Below, piece by piece: positions 42,305 through 50,763 of a stretch of DNA of 64,000 bases. Every line of letters begins with the position of its first letter. The stretch's first letter is position 1. The DNA is taken from NCBI RefSeq assembly GCF_946222605.1, contig NZ_CAMIIE010000012.1, positions 10,308 through 74,307 on the forward strand. The letters are read 5' to 3'. The translations under genes were made by a program, and so were the position numbers. The notes under the pieces are model-generated. The model had not been told where the DNA came from and made no database searches. It saw only the letters and a list, made by a program, of their open reading frames with translations. Source of the DNA: an uncultured Acidocella sp. GTDB lineage: Bacteria; Pseudomonadota; Alphaproteobacteria; Acetobacterales; Acetobacteraceae.

Positions 42305-44554
42305 ATGACCCGCACCGGCAAGTTTCTGCTCCTGCTCGCCACCACCGCTCTGAGCGGCGCCGCCGCCACGGCCCTCGGTGGTTCCGCGCTCGCCCAATCC
42401 ATCGGCGCGCTCGCCACCGGCTCGTCCGCCTCGGGGGACAAAAACGCCCCGGTGAGCTTCACCGCCGACAGCCTGTCCTATGACAAAACCGGCAAGATCA
42501 TCACCGCCACCGGCCATGTCGTCGCCATCCAGAACGGCCAGACCCTGCATGCCGACAAGGTGACGATCAACCGCGCCACCAATGTCGTCACCGCCGACGG
42601 CCATGTGGTGCTGACCCAGCCGGACGGCAGCAACACCGTCTATGCCGAGCATGTGGTGCTCTCGCACAACATGAAGGACGGGGTGATGGAGGCGGTGGCC
42701 GCAAGGCTGGCGCAGAATGCCCGCATCATCGCCAATGGCGGCCGGCGCTACGATGCCAAGCTCGATGAGCTGTCGAAGCCGGTCTATTCCGCCTGCGATC
42801 TCTGCAAGAGCGATCCCCGCTCCCCGCCGACCTGGGCGATCCGCGCCACCAGCGCCACCCGCGACCTCGAACATAAAATGATCGAATTCCGCGACGCCAC
42901 GCTGCTGATGAAGGGCATCCCGGTGTTCTGGCTGCCTTATCTGTCCGAGCCCGACCCCTCGGTGAAACGCCAGAGCGGCTTCCTGATCCCCAGCGGCGGC
43001 GCCACCTCGCAGCTCGGCGCCTTCGCGGTCATCCCCTATTATCTCACCCTGGGCAAAACCGCCGATGTCACCCTCACCCCGGTGCTGGCCACCAAGCAGG
43101 GCCCGGCGCTGAAGGCGCATTTCCGCGAGGCCTTCAACCAGGGATATCTCGATGTGAAGCTCTCCGGCGGCCGGGATCGCGGCGAATTCGGCGACAGCGT
43201 CTTCGCCAACGGCACCTTCGATCTGAACCAGAACTGGCGCGCCGGCTTCTCCTTCAACCGCGCCTCCAACCCGCAATATCTCGACGATTTCTCGATCCTG
43301 CCGAACGCCTCCTATCTGGAGAGCAACGTCTTCCTGGAGGGCTTCACCGCCAGCTCCTATGCGCGGATCGACGCGCAGACCTATCAGGGCCTGGTCGCCT
43401 CGGTGAATCAGAGCGAGCTGCCGATCGTCGGGCCATATGCGCAGTATCATTACGTCTCGCCGCCGAGCGGGCCGCTGAACGGCACACTGAAGATCGATAC
43501 CAGCTTCTTCAACGTGATGCGCGATGTCGGCACCAACACCCGCCGCCTCGCCTTCATCCCCTCTTACTCCATCCCCTTCACTCTGCCGGCCGGCATCATC
43601 GGCACCGCGCGGTTGCAGCTGGACGCCGCCTATTACAATGCCGACAAGCTGAACCAGCAGCCCAATTACAGCGAGGACCAGCAGGCCAGCATCGGCCGCG
43701 CCCAGCCTTACGGCGCGGTGATGCTGCGCTGGCCCTTGATGCGCCCGACCACGCGCTGGGGCAGCCAGCTGATCGAGCCGATCGTCCAGCTCGTCGCCTC
43801 GCCGAATATCGGGATTTCGCAGAATGACCGCATCCCGAACGAGGACAGCTTGGATCTGGAATTCTCGGACGCCAATCTGTTCGCGCTCAACCGCTATCCC
43901 GGGATCGACCGGCTGGAAGGCGGCTCGCGGGTGGATTACGCCATGCATGCCGCCTGGTACCTGCCCGGCGGCATGACGCTGGACGGGCTGATCGGCCAGT
44001 CCTATCGCTTCCACAAGGATTCGGTCTATCTCCCCGCCTCCGGCCTGACCGACAATGCCTCGGACATCGTCGCCCGCGCCGTGGTGGCGCCGACCAGCTG
44101 GTTCAATGTCACCTATCGCGGCCGCTTCTCGCATACGAGCCTTGGCAACCGGATGACCGATGTCACCGCGAATTTCGGCCCGGCCAAGCTGCGCGTCTCC
44201 GGCGGCTATCTCTATACCAGCACCAACCCTTACGCGCTGTACGACAATACCGTGCTGGGCGAGGTGGACACGCTGAACCCGCCGGCCGCCTATTTCACCC
44301 CGCGCCAGGAAGCGACGCTGAACGTCTCCAGCCAAGTTGGCCAATGGAACCTCTCCGGCGGCGGCCAGCGCAACCTGAAAACCGGGAAGTTTGACGTCGT
44401 CAATGCCGATATCGGCTGGCAGAATGACTGTTTCGGCGTCAACCTGCTGTTCTATAAGCGCTTCACCTCTTTCAACCTGGACACTGGCAGCACCGCGGTG
44501 CTCCTGCAGTTCAATTTCAAAACCCTTGGAACCGTCGGATTCAACGCCCTATGA
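42305..44554 (+). CDS. lptD: LPS-assembly outer-membrane protein LptD
   Basis: 749 residues. Signal peptide (FLLLLATTALSGAAATALGGSALAQ), an N-terminal OstA/LptA-like jellyroll (VSFTADSLSYDKTGKIITATGHV...LHADKVTINRATNVV), then a long beta-barrel domain with VYSACDLCKSDPRSPPTWAIRA and many alternating strands. It inserts LPS into the outer leaflet with LptE. The alphaproteobacterial Cys pair is seen at CDLC. The stop overlaps the surA start by 4 bp. Confidence 0.95.
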   Translation: MTRTGKFLLLLATTALSGAAATALGGSALAQSIGALATGSSASGDKNAPVSFTADSLSYDKTGKIITATGHVVAIQNGQTLHADKVTINRATNVVTADGHVVLTQPDGSNTVYAEHVVLSHNMKDGVMEAVAARLAQNARIIANGGRRYDAKLDELSKPVYSACDLCKSDPRSPPTWAIRATSATRDLEHKMIEFRDATLLMKGIPVFWLPYLSEPDPSVKRQSGFLIPSGGATSQLGAFAVIPYYLTLGKTADVTLTPVLATKQGPALKAHFREAFNQGYLDVKLSGGRDRGEFGDSVFANGTFDLNQNWRAGFSFNRASNPQYLDDFSILPNASYLESNVFLEGFTASSYARIDAQTYQGLVASVNQSELPIVGPYAQYHYVSPPSGPLNGTLKIDTSFFNVMRDVGTNTRRLAFIPSYSIPFTLPAGIIGTARLQLDAAYYNADKLNQQPNYSEDQQASIGRAQPYGAVMLRWPLMRPTTRWGSQLIEPIVQLVASPNIGISQNDRIPNEDSLDLEFSDANLFALNRYPGIDRLEGGSRVDYAMHAAWYLPGGMTLDGLIGQSYRFHKDSVYLPASGLTDNASDIVARAVVAPTSWFNVTYRGRFSHTSLGNRMTDVTANFGPAKLRVSGGYLYTSTNPYALYDNTVLGEVDTLNPPAAYFTPRQEATLNVSSQVGQWNLSGGGQRNLKTGKFDVVNADIGWQNDCFGVNLLFYKRFTSFNLDTGSTAVLLQFNFKTLGTVGFNAL

Positions 44555-45846
44555 AATGTCTGCTCCGCGCCGCCCTTCTCGCCACGGTCTGCACCGCCCC
44601 GGCCTTGGCCCAACCGGCTCCCGCCCCGGCGCCTATCGCAGCACCAGGCTCTGTCGGCATGGCCGCCGTGGTCAATGGCCAGGTCATCACCACTCAGGAT
44701 GTCGCCGCGCGCGCCCAGCTGCTGGCGCTGACCATGGGCATCCACCCGACGCCGGAGCTCATCGCCCGCCTCGCCCCGCAAGTGACCAAGCAGCTGATCG
44801 ACCAGACCCTGCAGCAGCAGGAGATCGACAAGCTCAACATCAATGTCTCCGATGAGGAGGTGGAAAACGCCATCTCCAATATCGAGAAGGGCAACGGCAT
44901 GGCCCCGGGCGGGCTGCAGAGCAAGCTGGAGGCGGCCGGCGTGCCCTATTCCACGCTGCTGGCGCAGATCCGCACCTCGCTCGGCTGGCAGCAGGTGCTG
45001 CATAAGGTGCTGGGCCCGGGGCTGCAGCCCACCCCCGGCGATCTGGCGGCGCAGAAGACCGCCTTGCAGGCCAGCCTTGGCGCCACCCAATATCATCTCG
45101 CCGAAATCTTCATCCCCGTCACCGACCCCAGCGACGAGACCCCGGCGCAGAATTTCGCCAACACCGTGATCGGGCAGCTGCATAAGGGCGCCCCCTTCCC
45201 GATCGTCGCGGCGCAGTTCTCCCAGGCACAGACCGCTCTCTCCGGCGGCGATGAGGGCTTCGTGCAGCTCAGCCAGCTCGACCCGCAAGTGGCGGCGACG
45301 GTGAAGATCATGCCCATCGGCGCGATCTCCAACCCGATTCGCGTGCCCGGCGGCTTCGAGATCGTGCAGCTGATCGCCAAGCATGACGAGGGCAACCAGC
45401 TGCAGACCATCCTGGATATGCGCCAGGCCTATGGGCAATATCCGCAGCCGGTCAGCGGCGGCCAGCTCGGCCCGGTGCAGATCAATTTCATCAACGCCTT
45501 CATGGCCAAGGCGCAGCAGGCCAAGAGCTGCGCGGCGGTGGAAGCGCTGAACGCGTCTTACGGCAATGTGCATCCGGCCAATCCCGGCCCGGTCAATCTC
45601 GCCACCGTCACCCCGCCGGCCTTCCAGCAGATTCTCGCCAATCTGCCGCTGAACACGCTGAGCCGGCCGCTGGTGGAGGCCGCTGGCGTCTCGGTGGTGA
45701 TGATCTGCAGCCGCACCCAGGAAAAGGCCCAGCTGCCGCCGGACGATCAGATCGCCAACATGATCGTCGACCGGCGCGTGCAGCTGGAATCCGAGCAGAT
45801 GATGGACCAGCTGCGCCACCGCTCCGTGATCCTGCAGACCAACTGA
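44551..45846 (+). CDS. surA: Periplasmic chaperone/peptidyl-prolyl isomerase SurA
   Basis: 431 residues. Signal peptide (LLRAALLATVCTAPALAQPAPAPA), an N-terminal chaperone domain (MAAVVNGQVITTQDVAARAQLLAL...QLIDQTLQQQEIDKLNINVSDEEV), one clear parvulin domain (YHLAEIFIPVTDPSDETPAQNFANTVIGQL...FSQAQTALSGGDEGFVQLSQL) and a helical C-terminus. SurA escorts outer-membrane proteins such as LptD, so the coupling to lptD makes sense. pdxA and rsmA, often downstream, are absent. Confidence 0.93.
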   Translation: MKCLLRAALLATVCTAPALAQPAPAPAPIAAPGSVGMAAVVNGQVITTQDVAARAQLLALTMGIHPTPELIARLAPQVTKQLIDQTLQQQEIDKLNINVSDEEVENAISNIEKGNGMAPGGLQSKLEAAGVPYSTLLAQIRTSLGWQQVLHKVLGPGLQPTPGDLAAQKTALQASLGATQYHLAEIFIPVTDPSDETPAQNFANTVIGQLHKGAPFPIVAAQFSQAQTALSGGDEGFVQLSQLDPQVAATVKIMPIGAISNPIRVPGGFEIVQLIAKHDEGNQLQTILDMRQAYGQYPQPVSGGQLGPVQINFINAFMAKAQQAKSCAAVEALNASYGNVHPANPGPVNLATVTPPAFQQILANLPLNTLSRPLVEAAGVSVVMICSRTQEKAQLPPDDQIANMIVDRRVQLESEQMMDQLRHRSVILQTN

Positions 45847-45852
45847 TACGGC

Positions 45853-46431
45853 ATGCTCCGCCGCTTATATGACTGGGCGCTGGATCTCAGCGCCCGCCCG
45901 CTGGCCCCGCTCTGGCTGTTTCTGGTGGCGATGGCGGAGGCCAGCATCTTCCCGCTGCCGCCGGATGTGCTGCTGATCCCCATGGCGCTGGCGACGCCCC
46001 GCCGGGCCCTGCTGTTCGCCGCGATCGCGACGCTGGGCAGCGTGCTCGGCGGCGCCATCGGCTACGCGCTGGGCTATGCGCTGTTCGTCAAGCTGGCGCA
46101 GCCGATCATTCATTTCTACCATTACGATGCCGCCTTCACGGCCTTTCAGCAGAAATTCGCCACCTACGGCGCGGCGATCATTCTGGTGAAGGGTCTGACG
46201 CCGATCCCGTATAAAATCGTCACCATCGCCGCCGGGGCGGCGAAGTTCAATTTCTGGCTGTTCATGGGGCTGAGCCTGATCACGCGCGGCGTCCGGTTCT
46301 TTCTGGAGGCGATTCTGCTGCGCCTGTTCGGCGATCCCGCACGGGTTTTTATCGAAAAACGGCTGGGATTGTTAACGGCCCTGTTCGCGATCATCCTTGT
46401 GGGTGGGTTTTTAATTCTCAAATTCGCGTGA
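45853..46431 (+). CDS. YqaA/DedA-type (SNARE-associated) membrane protein
   Basis: 192 residues with about five hydrophobic segments. Family motifs: MAEASIFPLPPDVLLIPMAL, GSVLGGAIGYALGYALF, YGAAIILVKGLTPIPYKIVTIAAGAAKFNFWLFMGLSLITRGVRFFLEA. DedA/VTT-domain proteins act on membrane-lipid scrambling and envelope homeostasis. It begins 6 bp after surA, at the end of the LPS/OMP operon, which fits an envelope role. Confidence 0.9.
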   Translation: MLRRLYDWALDLSARPLAPLWLFLVAMAEASIFPLPPDVLLIPMALATPRRALLFAAIATLGSVLGGAIGYALGYALFVKLAQPIIHFYHYDAAFTAFQQKFATYGAAIILVKGLTPIPYKIVTIAAGAAKFNFWLFMGLSLITRGVRFFLEAILLRLFGDPARVFIEKRLGLLTALFAIILVGGFLILKFA

Positions 46432-46578
46432 TCTGATGAGGGATTTGGGTATTTTCCCCCAGCTCGTCTTAATTATTGAGACGCCCTAACAAGACCCGAA
46501 CAAATTTATTGTAATTCCAATATTTGCATAATTCCGACTCAGCAATCATACTAACGCGCAATCTCAGCGAGTGATGGA

Positions 46579-47352
46579 ATGAGGCAGGAGAAGCGAGACC
46601 GGCAAGCCAAGATTCTCGATGCGCTCGGCCGAGCCCCCAGCCTGCGTGTGGCTGAGTTGGCATTGCCCTTGCAAGTCTCAACCGAAACCATTCGCCGGGA
46701 TCTGGATGAGTTGACCGAGGCCGGGCTGCTCAACCGCACGTATGGCGGTGCGGTACGCCCGCAGGGCAGCGAGCCCGCCATCGCCGAACGCAAGCTTATC
46801 AATCTGCAGGAACGCCGGCGCATCGCGCAGGCCGCCACCAGGCTCGTGGGGGATGCACGCTCCCTGCTGCTGGGCAGCGGCGCCACGGTCGAGCATGTGG
46901 CCCGCGAAATCGCCGCGCGGCTCGACAATATCATGGTCACCACCCATTCCTGCGGCGTCGCCGCGGCGCTTGCCAGCAACAGCTCGATCGAGGTGATGCT
47001 GATCCCCGGCCTCTATCATGCCGCGGAAGCCTGCGTGTTCGGCGGCCATGCCATCGTCTTCCTGCAAAATCTCTATGCCGACTACGTCATTCTCGGCGCC
47101 AGCGGGGTGGATCAGGACGGCCCGAACAACGCCCTGGCGGAAACCGCGGCGGTGAATGCCGCCATGCTCGGGCGCAGCGCCAAATCCATCGTCGTGGCGG
47201 ACCAAGGCAAGTTCAACCAGCAATTCGCCACACGCTATGCCAGCTGGACGCAGATCGGCACGCTGGTCACCGATGCCCCGCCGCCCGAGACTCTGGCAAG
47301 CAGCCTGAACAGCCATAATGTCCGGCTGCTGGTGGCGGAGGAAACCGGTTAA
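46579..47352 (+). CDS. DeoR-family transcriptional regulator
   Basis: 257 residues. N-terminal winged helix: RQEKRDRQAKILDALGRAPSLRVAELALPLQVSTETIRRDLDELTEAGLLNRTYGGAV, the DeoR signature. The C-terminal sugar-phosphate-sensing domain follows (SLLLGSGATVEHVAREIA; VMLIPGLYHAAEACVFGGHA; VILGASGVDQDG; VVADQGKFNQQFATRYASW). It probably responds to a phosphorylated sugar. No sugar operon is adjacent, so its targets are elsewhere or it acts on itself. The 147-bp upstream gap is AT-rich. Confidence 0.93.
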   Translation: MRQEKRDRQAKILDALGRAPSLRVAELALPLQVSTETIRRDLDELTEAGLLNRTYGGAVRPQGSEPAIAERKLINLQERRRIAQAATRLVGDARSLLLGSGATVEHVAREIAARLDNIMVTTHSCGVAAALASNSSIEVMLIPGLYHAAEACVFGGHAIVFLQNLYADYVILGASGVDQDGPNNALAETAAVNAAMLGRSAKSIVVADQGKFNQQFATRYASWTQIGTLVTDAPPPETLASSLNSHNVRLLVAEETG

Positions 47353-47381
47353 GAGGGTGTTTCAAAAAACTGTTGTTTATT

Positions 47382-48293
47382 TCAGCGCCCGGTCCATTTC
47401 GCCTCATAGATCTTCGCCCCTTTCGGCGCCTCGATCGTCGCATCCACCTGCATCTCCGCCAGACGCAGCGCATTCAGCGTGATGATCAAGGCCGCCACAT
47501 TCATCATGCCCGAGGGGATCCATTCGATGATCCCGCCCAGCATCTGGTCATGGGCGGAGGAGATGCTCGGGAACAGCCGCCCGCACAGCTCGTAGAAGGA
47601 AAATAGATCCCGCCCGCTCAGCGCGATATAGGCGCCGATGGCGATCTGCGGAAACATCACGAAAAACCCGGTGCCCGCCCTGGCGAGGTAGGAAAACCGG
47701 CAAGGCGGTTTCGGCCGCGGGTCCAGCACCACCATCCAGAACAGCACCCCGCCGGCGAGGCAGGAGAGATTCATCACCCCATACAAAAACGGGTCGATCA
47801 TCGCGGCGAAATGCACGCCGGGGATCAGCCAGATATCGGCGCTGAGCAGAAACACCGCCATCGCCGCCAGCGGGTGGGTGAGCGGGCGCAAAGGCCGCCA
47901 GAGCCGGCGCGCCGCGGCCACAACCCACCCCGGCGCCCCCGCCGCCAGCACCGCCCCCGGCCAGGAAATGCCGGCGCAGAACGGCGCGATCATCCCCAGC
48001 ATCAGCGCCTGGGCGCGGTTGAGGAAGAACATATGCTGGGCGAGATATTCGAAATGCGTCTGCAGCACGAACCAGGTGCCGAGCAGCCCGAGCCAGAAAA
48101 ACCCCTGCCGCACCGGGCCGGGCCTTTCCGCCCTCCGGCGCAGCCCGCGCTGATACCAGAAGCCCAGCAGCAGACAGCCGAGAAAGATGATCGGGTTGAA
48201 GACGAAAGGCAGCAGAAACGGCAGCTCGGCCGGGATATAGGCGCACATCCCCCCCACCAGCAGCGTGAGGAGGATGAGCCCCGCCTCAGCCAT
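47382..48293 (-). CDS. CtaG/Caa3-type cytochrome c oxidase assembly membrane protein
   Basis: 303 residues, about seven membrane helices. The Caa3_CtaG pattern is visible: FWLGLLGTWFVLQTHFEYLAQHMFFLNRAQALMLGMIAPFCAG, HPLAAMAVFLLSADIWLIPGVHFAAMIDPFLYGVMNLSCLAGGVLFWMVV and DQMLGGIIEWIPSGMMNVAALIITL. Members are linked to copper insertion into haem-copper oxidases, but no oxidase genes are here. It overlaps the Lrp-type regulator gene by 8 bp and is probably co-transcribed with it. Confidence 0.87.
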   Translation of the reverse strand: MAEAGLILLTLLVGGMCAYIPAELPFLLPFVFNPIIFLGCLLLGFWYQRGLRRRAERPGPVRQGFFWLGLLGTWFVLQTHFEYLAQHMFFLNRAQALMLGMIAPFCAGISWPGAVLAAGAPGWVVAAARRLWRPLRPLTHPLAAMAVFLLSADIWLIPGVHFAAMIDPFLYGVMNLSCLAGGVLFWMVVLDPRPKPPCRFSYLARAGTGFFVMFPQIAIGAYIALSGRDLFSFYELCGRLFPSISSAHDQMLGGIIEWIPSGMMNVAALIITLNALRLAEMQVDATIEAPKGAKIYEAKWTGR

Positions 48294-48777
48294 GCAGCCG
48301 GTCCATTGGCACGCCGGAGAGGGCGCGGCTGGTGCGGATGGTCTGCAGCGTCTGCACCCGCGCCACGGTGGGGGCGTTGGTCAGGCGCTGGGTGAGCTGG
48401 TTTTCATGCGCCGCATCGCGCGCCACCAGCTTCAGCAGAAAATCCCCGCCGCCGCGGATCATGTGGCACTCGCGCACCTCCGGCCAGCCGGCGACGAAGG
48501 CCTCGAACGCCTCCAGCACCGAGAGCTTCTGGCTCTCCAGCCCGACGACGACGAAAAACGCGATCTGCCAGCCCAGCTTATGGCCGTCAGTGTCGGCATG
48601 GTAGCCCTTGATATAGCCGGCTTCCTCCAGCCGGCGCACCCGGCGCAGGCAGGGCGGTGGCGAGATGCCGGCCCGCCTGGCCAGCTCGACATTGGTCATG
48701 CGCCCATCCTCCTGCAATTCCGCGAGGATCTTGCGGTCGATTTCGTCGAGGATGAGGGCGTCGGTCTCGGTCTGCAT
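48286..48777 (-). CDS. Lrp/AsnC-family transcriptional regulator
   Basis: 163 residues. Winged-helix N-terminus: ILDEIDRKILAELQEDGRMTNVELARRAGISPPPCLRRVRRLEEAGYIKGY. The C-terminal RAM domain follows (FFVVVGLESQKLSVLEAFEAFVAGWPEVRECHMIRGGGDFLLKLVARD). It senses an amino acid. A perfect inverted repeat lies 22-38 bp before the start, suitable for autoregulation, and the FAD-enzyme gene diverges from it. Confidence 0.94.
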   Translation of the reverse strand: MQTETDALILDEIDRKILAELQEDGRMTNVELARRAGISPPPCLRRVRRLEEAGYIKGYHADTDGHKLGWQIAFFVVVGLESQKLSVLEAFEAFVAGWPEVRECHMIRGGGDFLLKLVARDAAHENQLTQRLTNAPTVARVQTLQTIRTSRALSGVPMDRLHG

Positions 48778-48798
48778 GCATAATCCGGGTCAGGTTTC

Positions 48799-48815
48799 AC
48801 GCAATATAATTGCGT
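48799..48815. promoter_or_regulatory. Candidate Lrp-type operator
   Basis: ACGCAATATAATTGCGT: perfect 7-bp arms around a 3-bp centre with an AT-rich core, as expected for an Lrp/AsnC site. It lies just upstream of the regulator gene, in the gap shared with the FAD-enzyme gene. Confidence 0.5.
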
Positions 48816-48947
48816 TGGTCTATTTGGCCATGGGCAGTTTCGCTTTTCAACCAAGGCCGGGCGGAAATCCGTCGGTTGGTTGACGCCGCGCGGCAAACCG
48901 GGCCCTGATGGCGGCATGGGCATGATGACACAAAGCGCGCCGGGCGC

Positions 48948-50012
48948 ATGATCGACGCCGCCATCATCGGCGCCGGAGAGGCTGGCATGGCGGCGGCACG
49001 GCGGCTGCAGGCGCGCGGGGTGCGGCGGATCCTGCTGCTGGAACGAAGTGGCGCGGTGGCGCTGCCCCGGCCTCTGCCAGGGGTGGAGCTGCGGCTGGGG
49101 CATGAGGTGCGGGCCCTGCATCCAAATGGCGTGCTGGAGATCGCGGCGCCGGACGGGCCAACCCGGCTGCGCGCCCGGCGCGTGCTGCTGGCGATGGGCG
49201 CGCGGCAGGAGCCGCCCTGGCCGGGGGCGCTGACGCTCGATGCGCTCATCCCCGGGGCGCCGTTGCCCTTCCAGCGCCCAGCACTTCTCGGCCTCTCGCC
49301 GCGCGCGCCGGAGGCGTTGGCGCTCTGTGCCCGTCTCGGCCTGCGCCCGGCGGGGCTGCTGGCCAGCGCGGCGGGGGAGCGCGCTTCGCTGGGCTTAAAA
49401 ATCGCAGCGCTACGATACAGGGTCAGGCTGTTCGAGAAGCGCTGGCCGGCGCCGACCGAATCCGGCGCAAAAATCGAAGCGCTACGATTTTCGGATGGCG
49501 GCAGCCTCGCCTGCGATGGCGTGCTGCTCTCCGGCTGCTGGGTGCCGGAGGCCGGTCTGGCCCGGCAAAGCCATCTCGGCTGGGACGTCTCCGGGCTGAT
49601 CCAGGACCAATATGGCCGCTGCACCGACCCCGCCTATTTCGCCGCCGGGGATGTGGTGGAAGCGATGCCGGGCCAGGGCGATGCCGCCGGGGCGGGGCGC
49701 CGCGTCGGCGATTATATCGCGGATGATCTGGAAGGCGGGCTGCCCTCCTGGGAGGGCGGGCTGGAGGTCCTGCCCGGCGACGGCGTGGCGCGGGTCACGC
49801 CGCAATTGCTGGCGCATGTGGTGCCGCTGCGCGGTCGGCTGCTGGTGCATGCGGTGGCGCCGGTGAAGGGACTGCTGCGCATCCGCGCCGGGGAAGTTGT
49901 GCTGTATCGGCGTTGGGTGACGCTGCTTCCGGGGCAGCGTTTGGCGATTGATTTACACGGGCTGAAAACCCCACCGGACGATGCGCGGTTGACGGTTGAG
50001 ATCAGGCCCTGA
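48948..50012 (+). CDS. FAD/NAD(P)-binding oxidoreductase
   Basis: 354 residues. Dinucleotide-binding start DAAIIGAGEAGMAAARRLQARGVRRILLLERSG, RARRVLLAMGARQEPPWPG, and a second FAD motif GRCTDPAYFAAGDVVEAMPGQGDAAGAGRRVG. It resembles the FAD subunits of amino-acid/opine-type dehydrogenases (HcnB-like) in layout. The substrate is unknown; divergence from an Lrp-type regulator hints at amino-acid catabolism (inference). Two copies of a small palindrome lie inside the coding sequence (49397-49491) and encode KIAALRY and KIEALRF. Confidence 0.8.
   Translation: MIDAAIIGAGEAGMAAARRLQARGVRRILLLERSGAVALPRPLPGVELRLGHEVRALHPNGVLEIAAPDGPTRLRARRVLLAMGARQEPPWPGALTLDALIPGAPLPFQRPALLGLSPRAPEALALCARLGLRPAGLLASAAGERASLGLKIAALRYRVRLFEKRWPAPTESGAKIEALRFSDGGSLACDGVLLSGCWVPEAGLARQSHLGWDVSGLIQDQYGRCTDPAYFAAGDVVEAMPGQGDAAGAGRRVGDYIADDLEGGLPSWEGGLEVLPGDGVARVTPQLLAHVVPLRGRLLVHAVAPVKGLLRIRAGEVVLYRRWVTLLPGQRLAIDLHGLKTPPDDARLTVEIRP
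49397..49491. repeat. Pair of short palindromic repeats inside a gene
   Basis: AAATCGCAGCGCTACGAT at 49399-49416 and AAATCGAAGCGCTACGATTT at 49471-49490, 72 bp apart. The second is nearly self-complementary around AGCGCT. A close relative (GAAATCGAAGCGCTGCGATT) occurs in lptG at 41351-41370. Confidence 0.6.
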
Positions 50013-50043
50013 CCTCACCTGGGACTGCTTTCAAGGTCTTGAA

Positions 50044-50190
50044 AGAAATTGCAAAAATTTTTGGGCGTGGCTTTTTTCAAAAAGCGCCACAGAACTTATG
50101 GGTTTTGGCGGCGGCGGTGCCACCCGCGAGGATTTGTGGGGGATTTTTGTAAAAATCCCCCACACCCCCAAAAACTTTTGCAAATTTTTT
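50044..50190. repeat. Family-1 composite hairpin element (full form)
   Basis: Left edge AAATTGCAAAAATTTTTGGG. Hairpin 1: arms GTGGC/GCCAC around TTTTTTCAAAAA with a small bulge. Variable middle with a GGCGGCGGTGCCACC fold. Hairpin 3: arms TGTGGGGGA/TCCCCCACA around TTTTTGTAAAAA. Right edge CCCCCAAAAACTTTTGCAAA. It lies between the convergent FAD-enzyme and ndk genes. Confidence 0.86.
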
Positions 50191-50196
50191 CAGGCA

Positions 50197-50229
50197 CAAA
50201 AAAACCCGCCGGGCGACCCGGCGGGTTTT
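50197..50229 (-). terminator. Intrinsic terminator of ndk
   Basis: Stem ACCCGCCGGG/CCCGGCGGGT with flanking A and T runs; on the minus strand it ends with a T tract, 23 bp after the ndk stop. Confidence 0.9.
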
Positions 50230-50251
50230 AGCGTTTCAACCCGAGGGCTGC

Positions 50252-50674
<423 letters not shown>

Positions 50675-50763
50675 GATACTCGCTTTCCTAAGGATGTTGC
50701 GCGCGCAATAGCCGGGCGGCCCAGGCGTAGCAAGCCCTGGCGGGTTAATATACAGGGAAGCTC

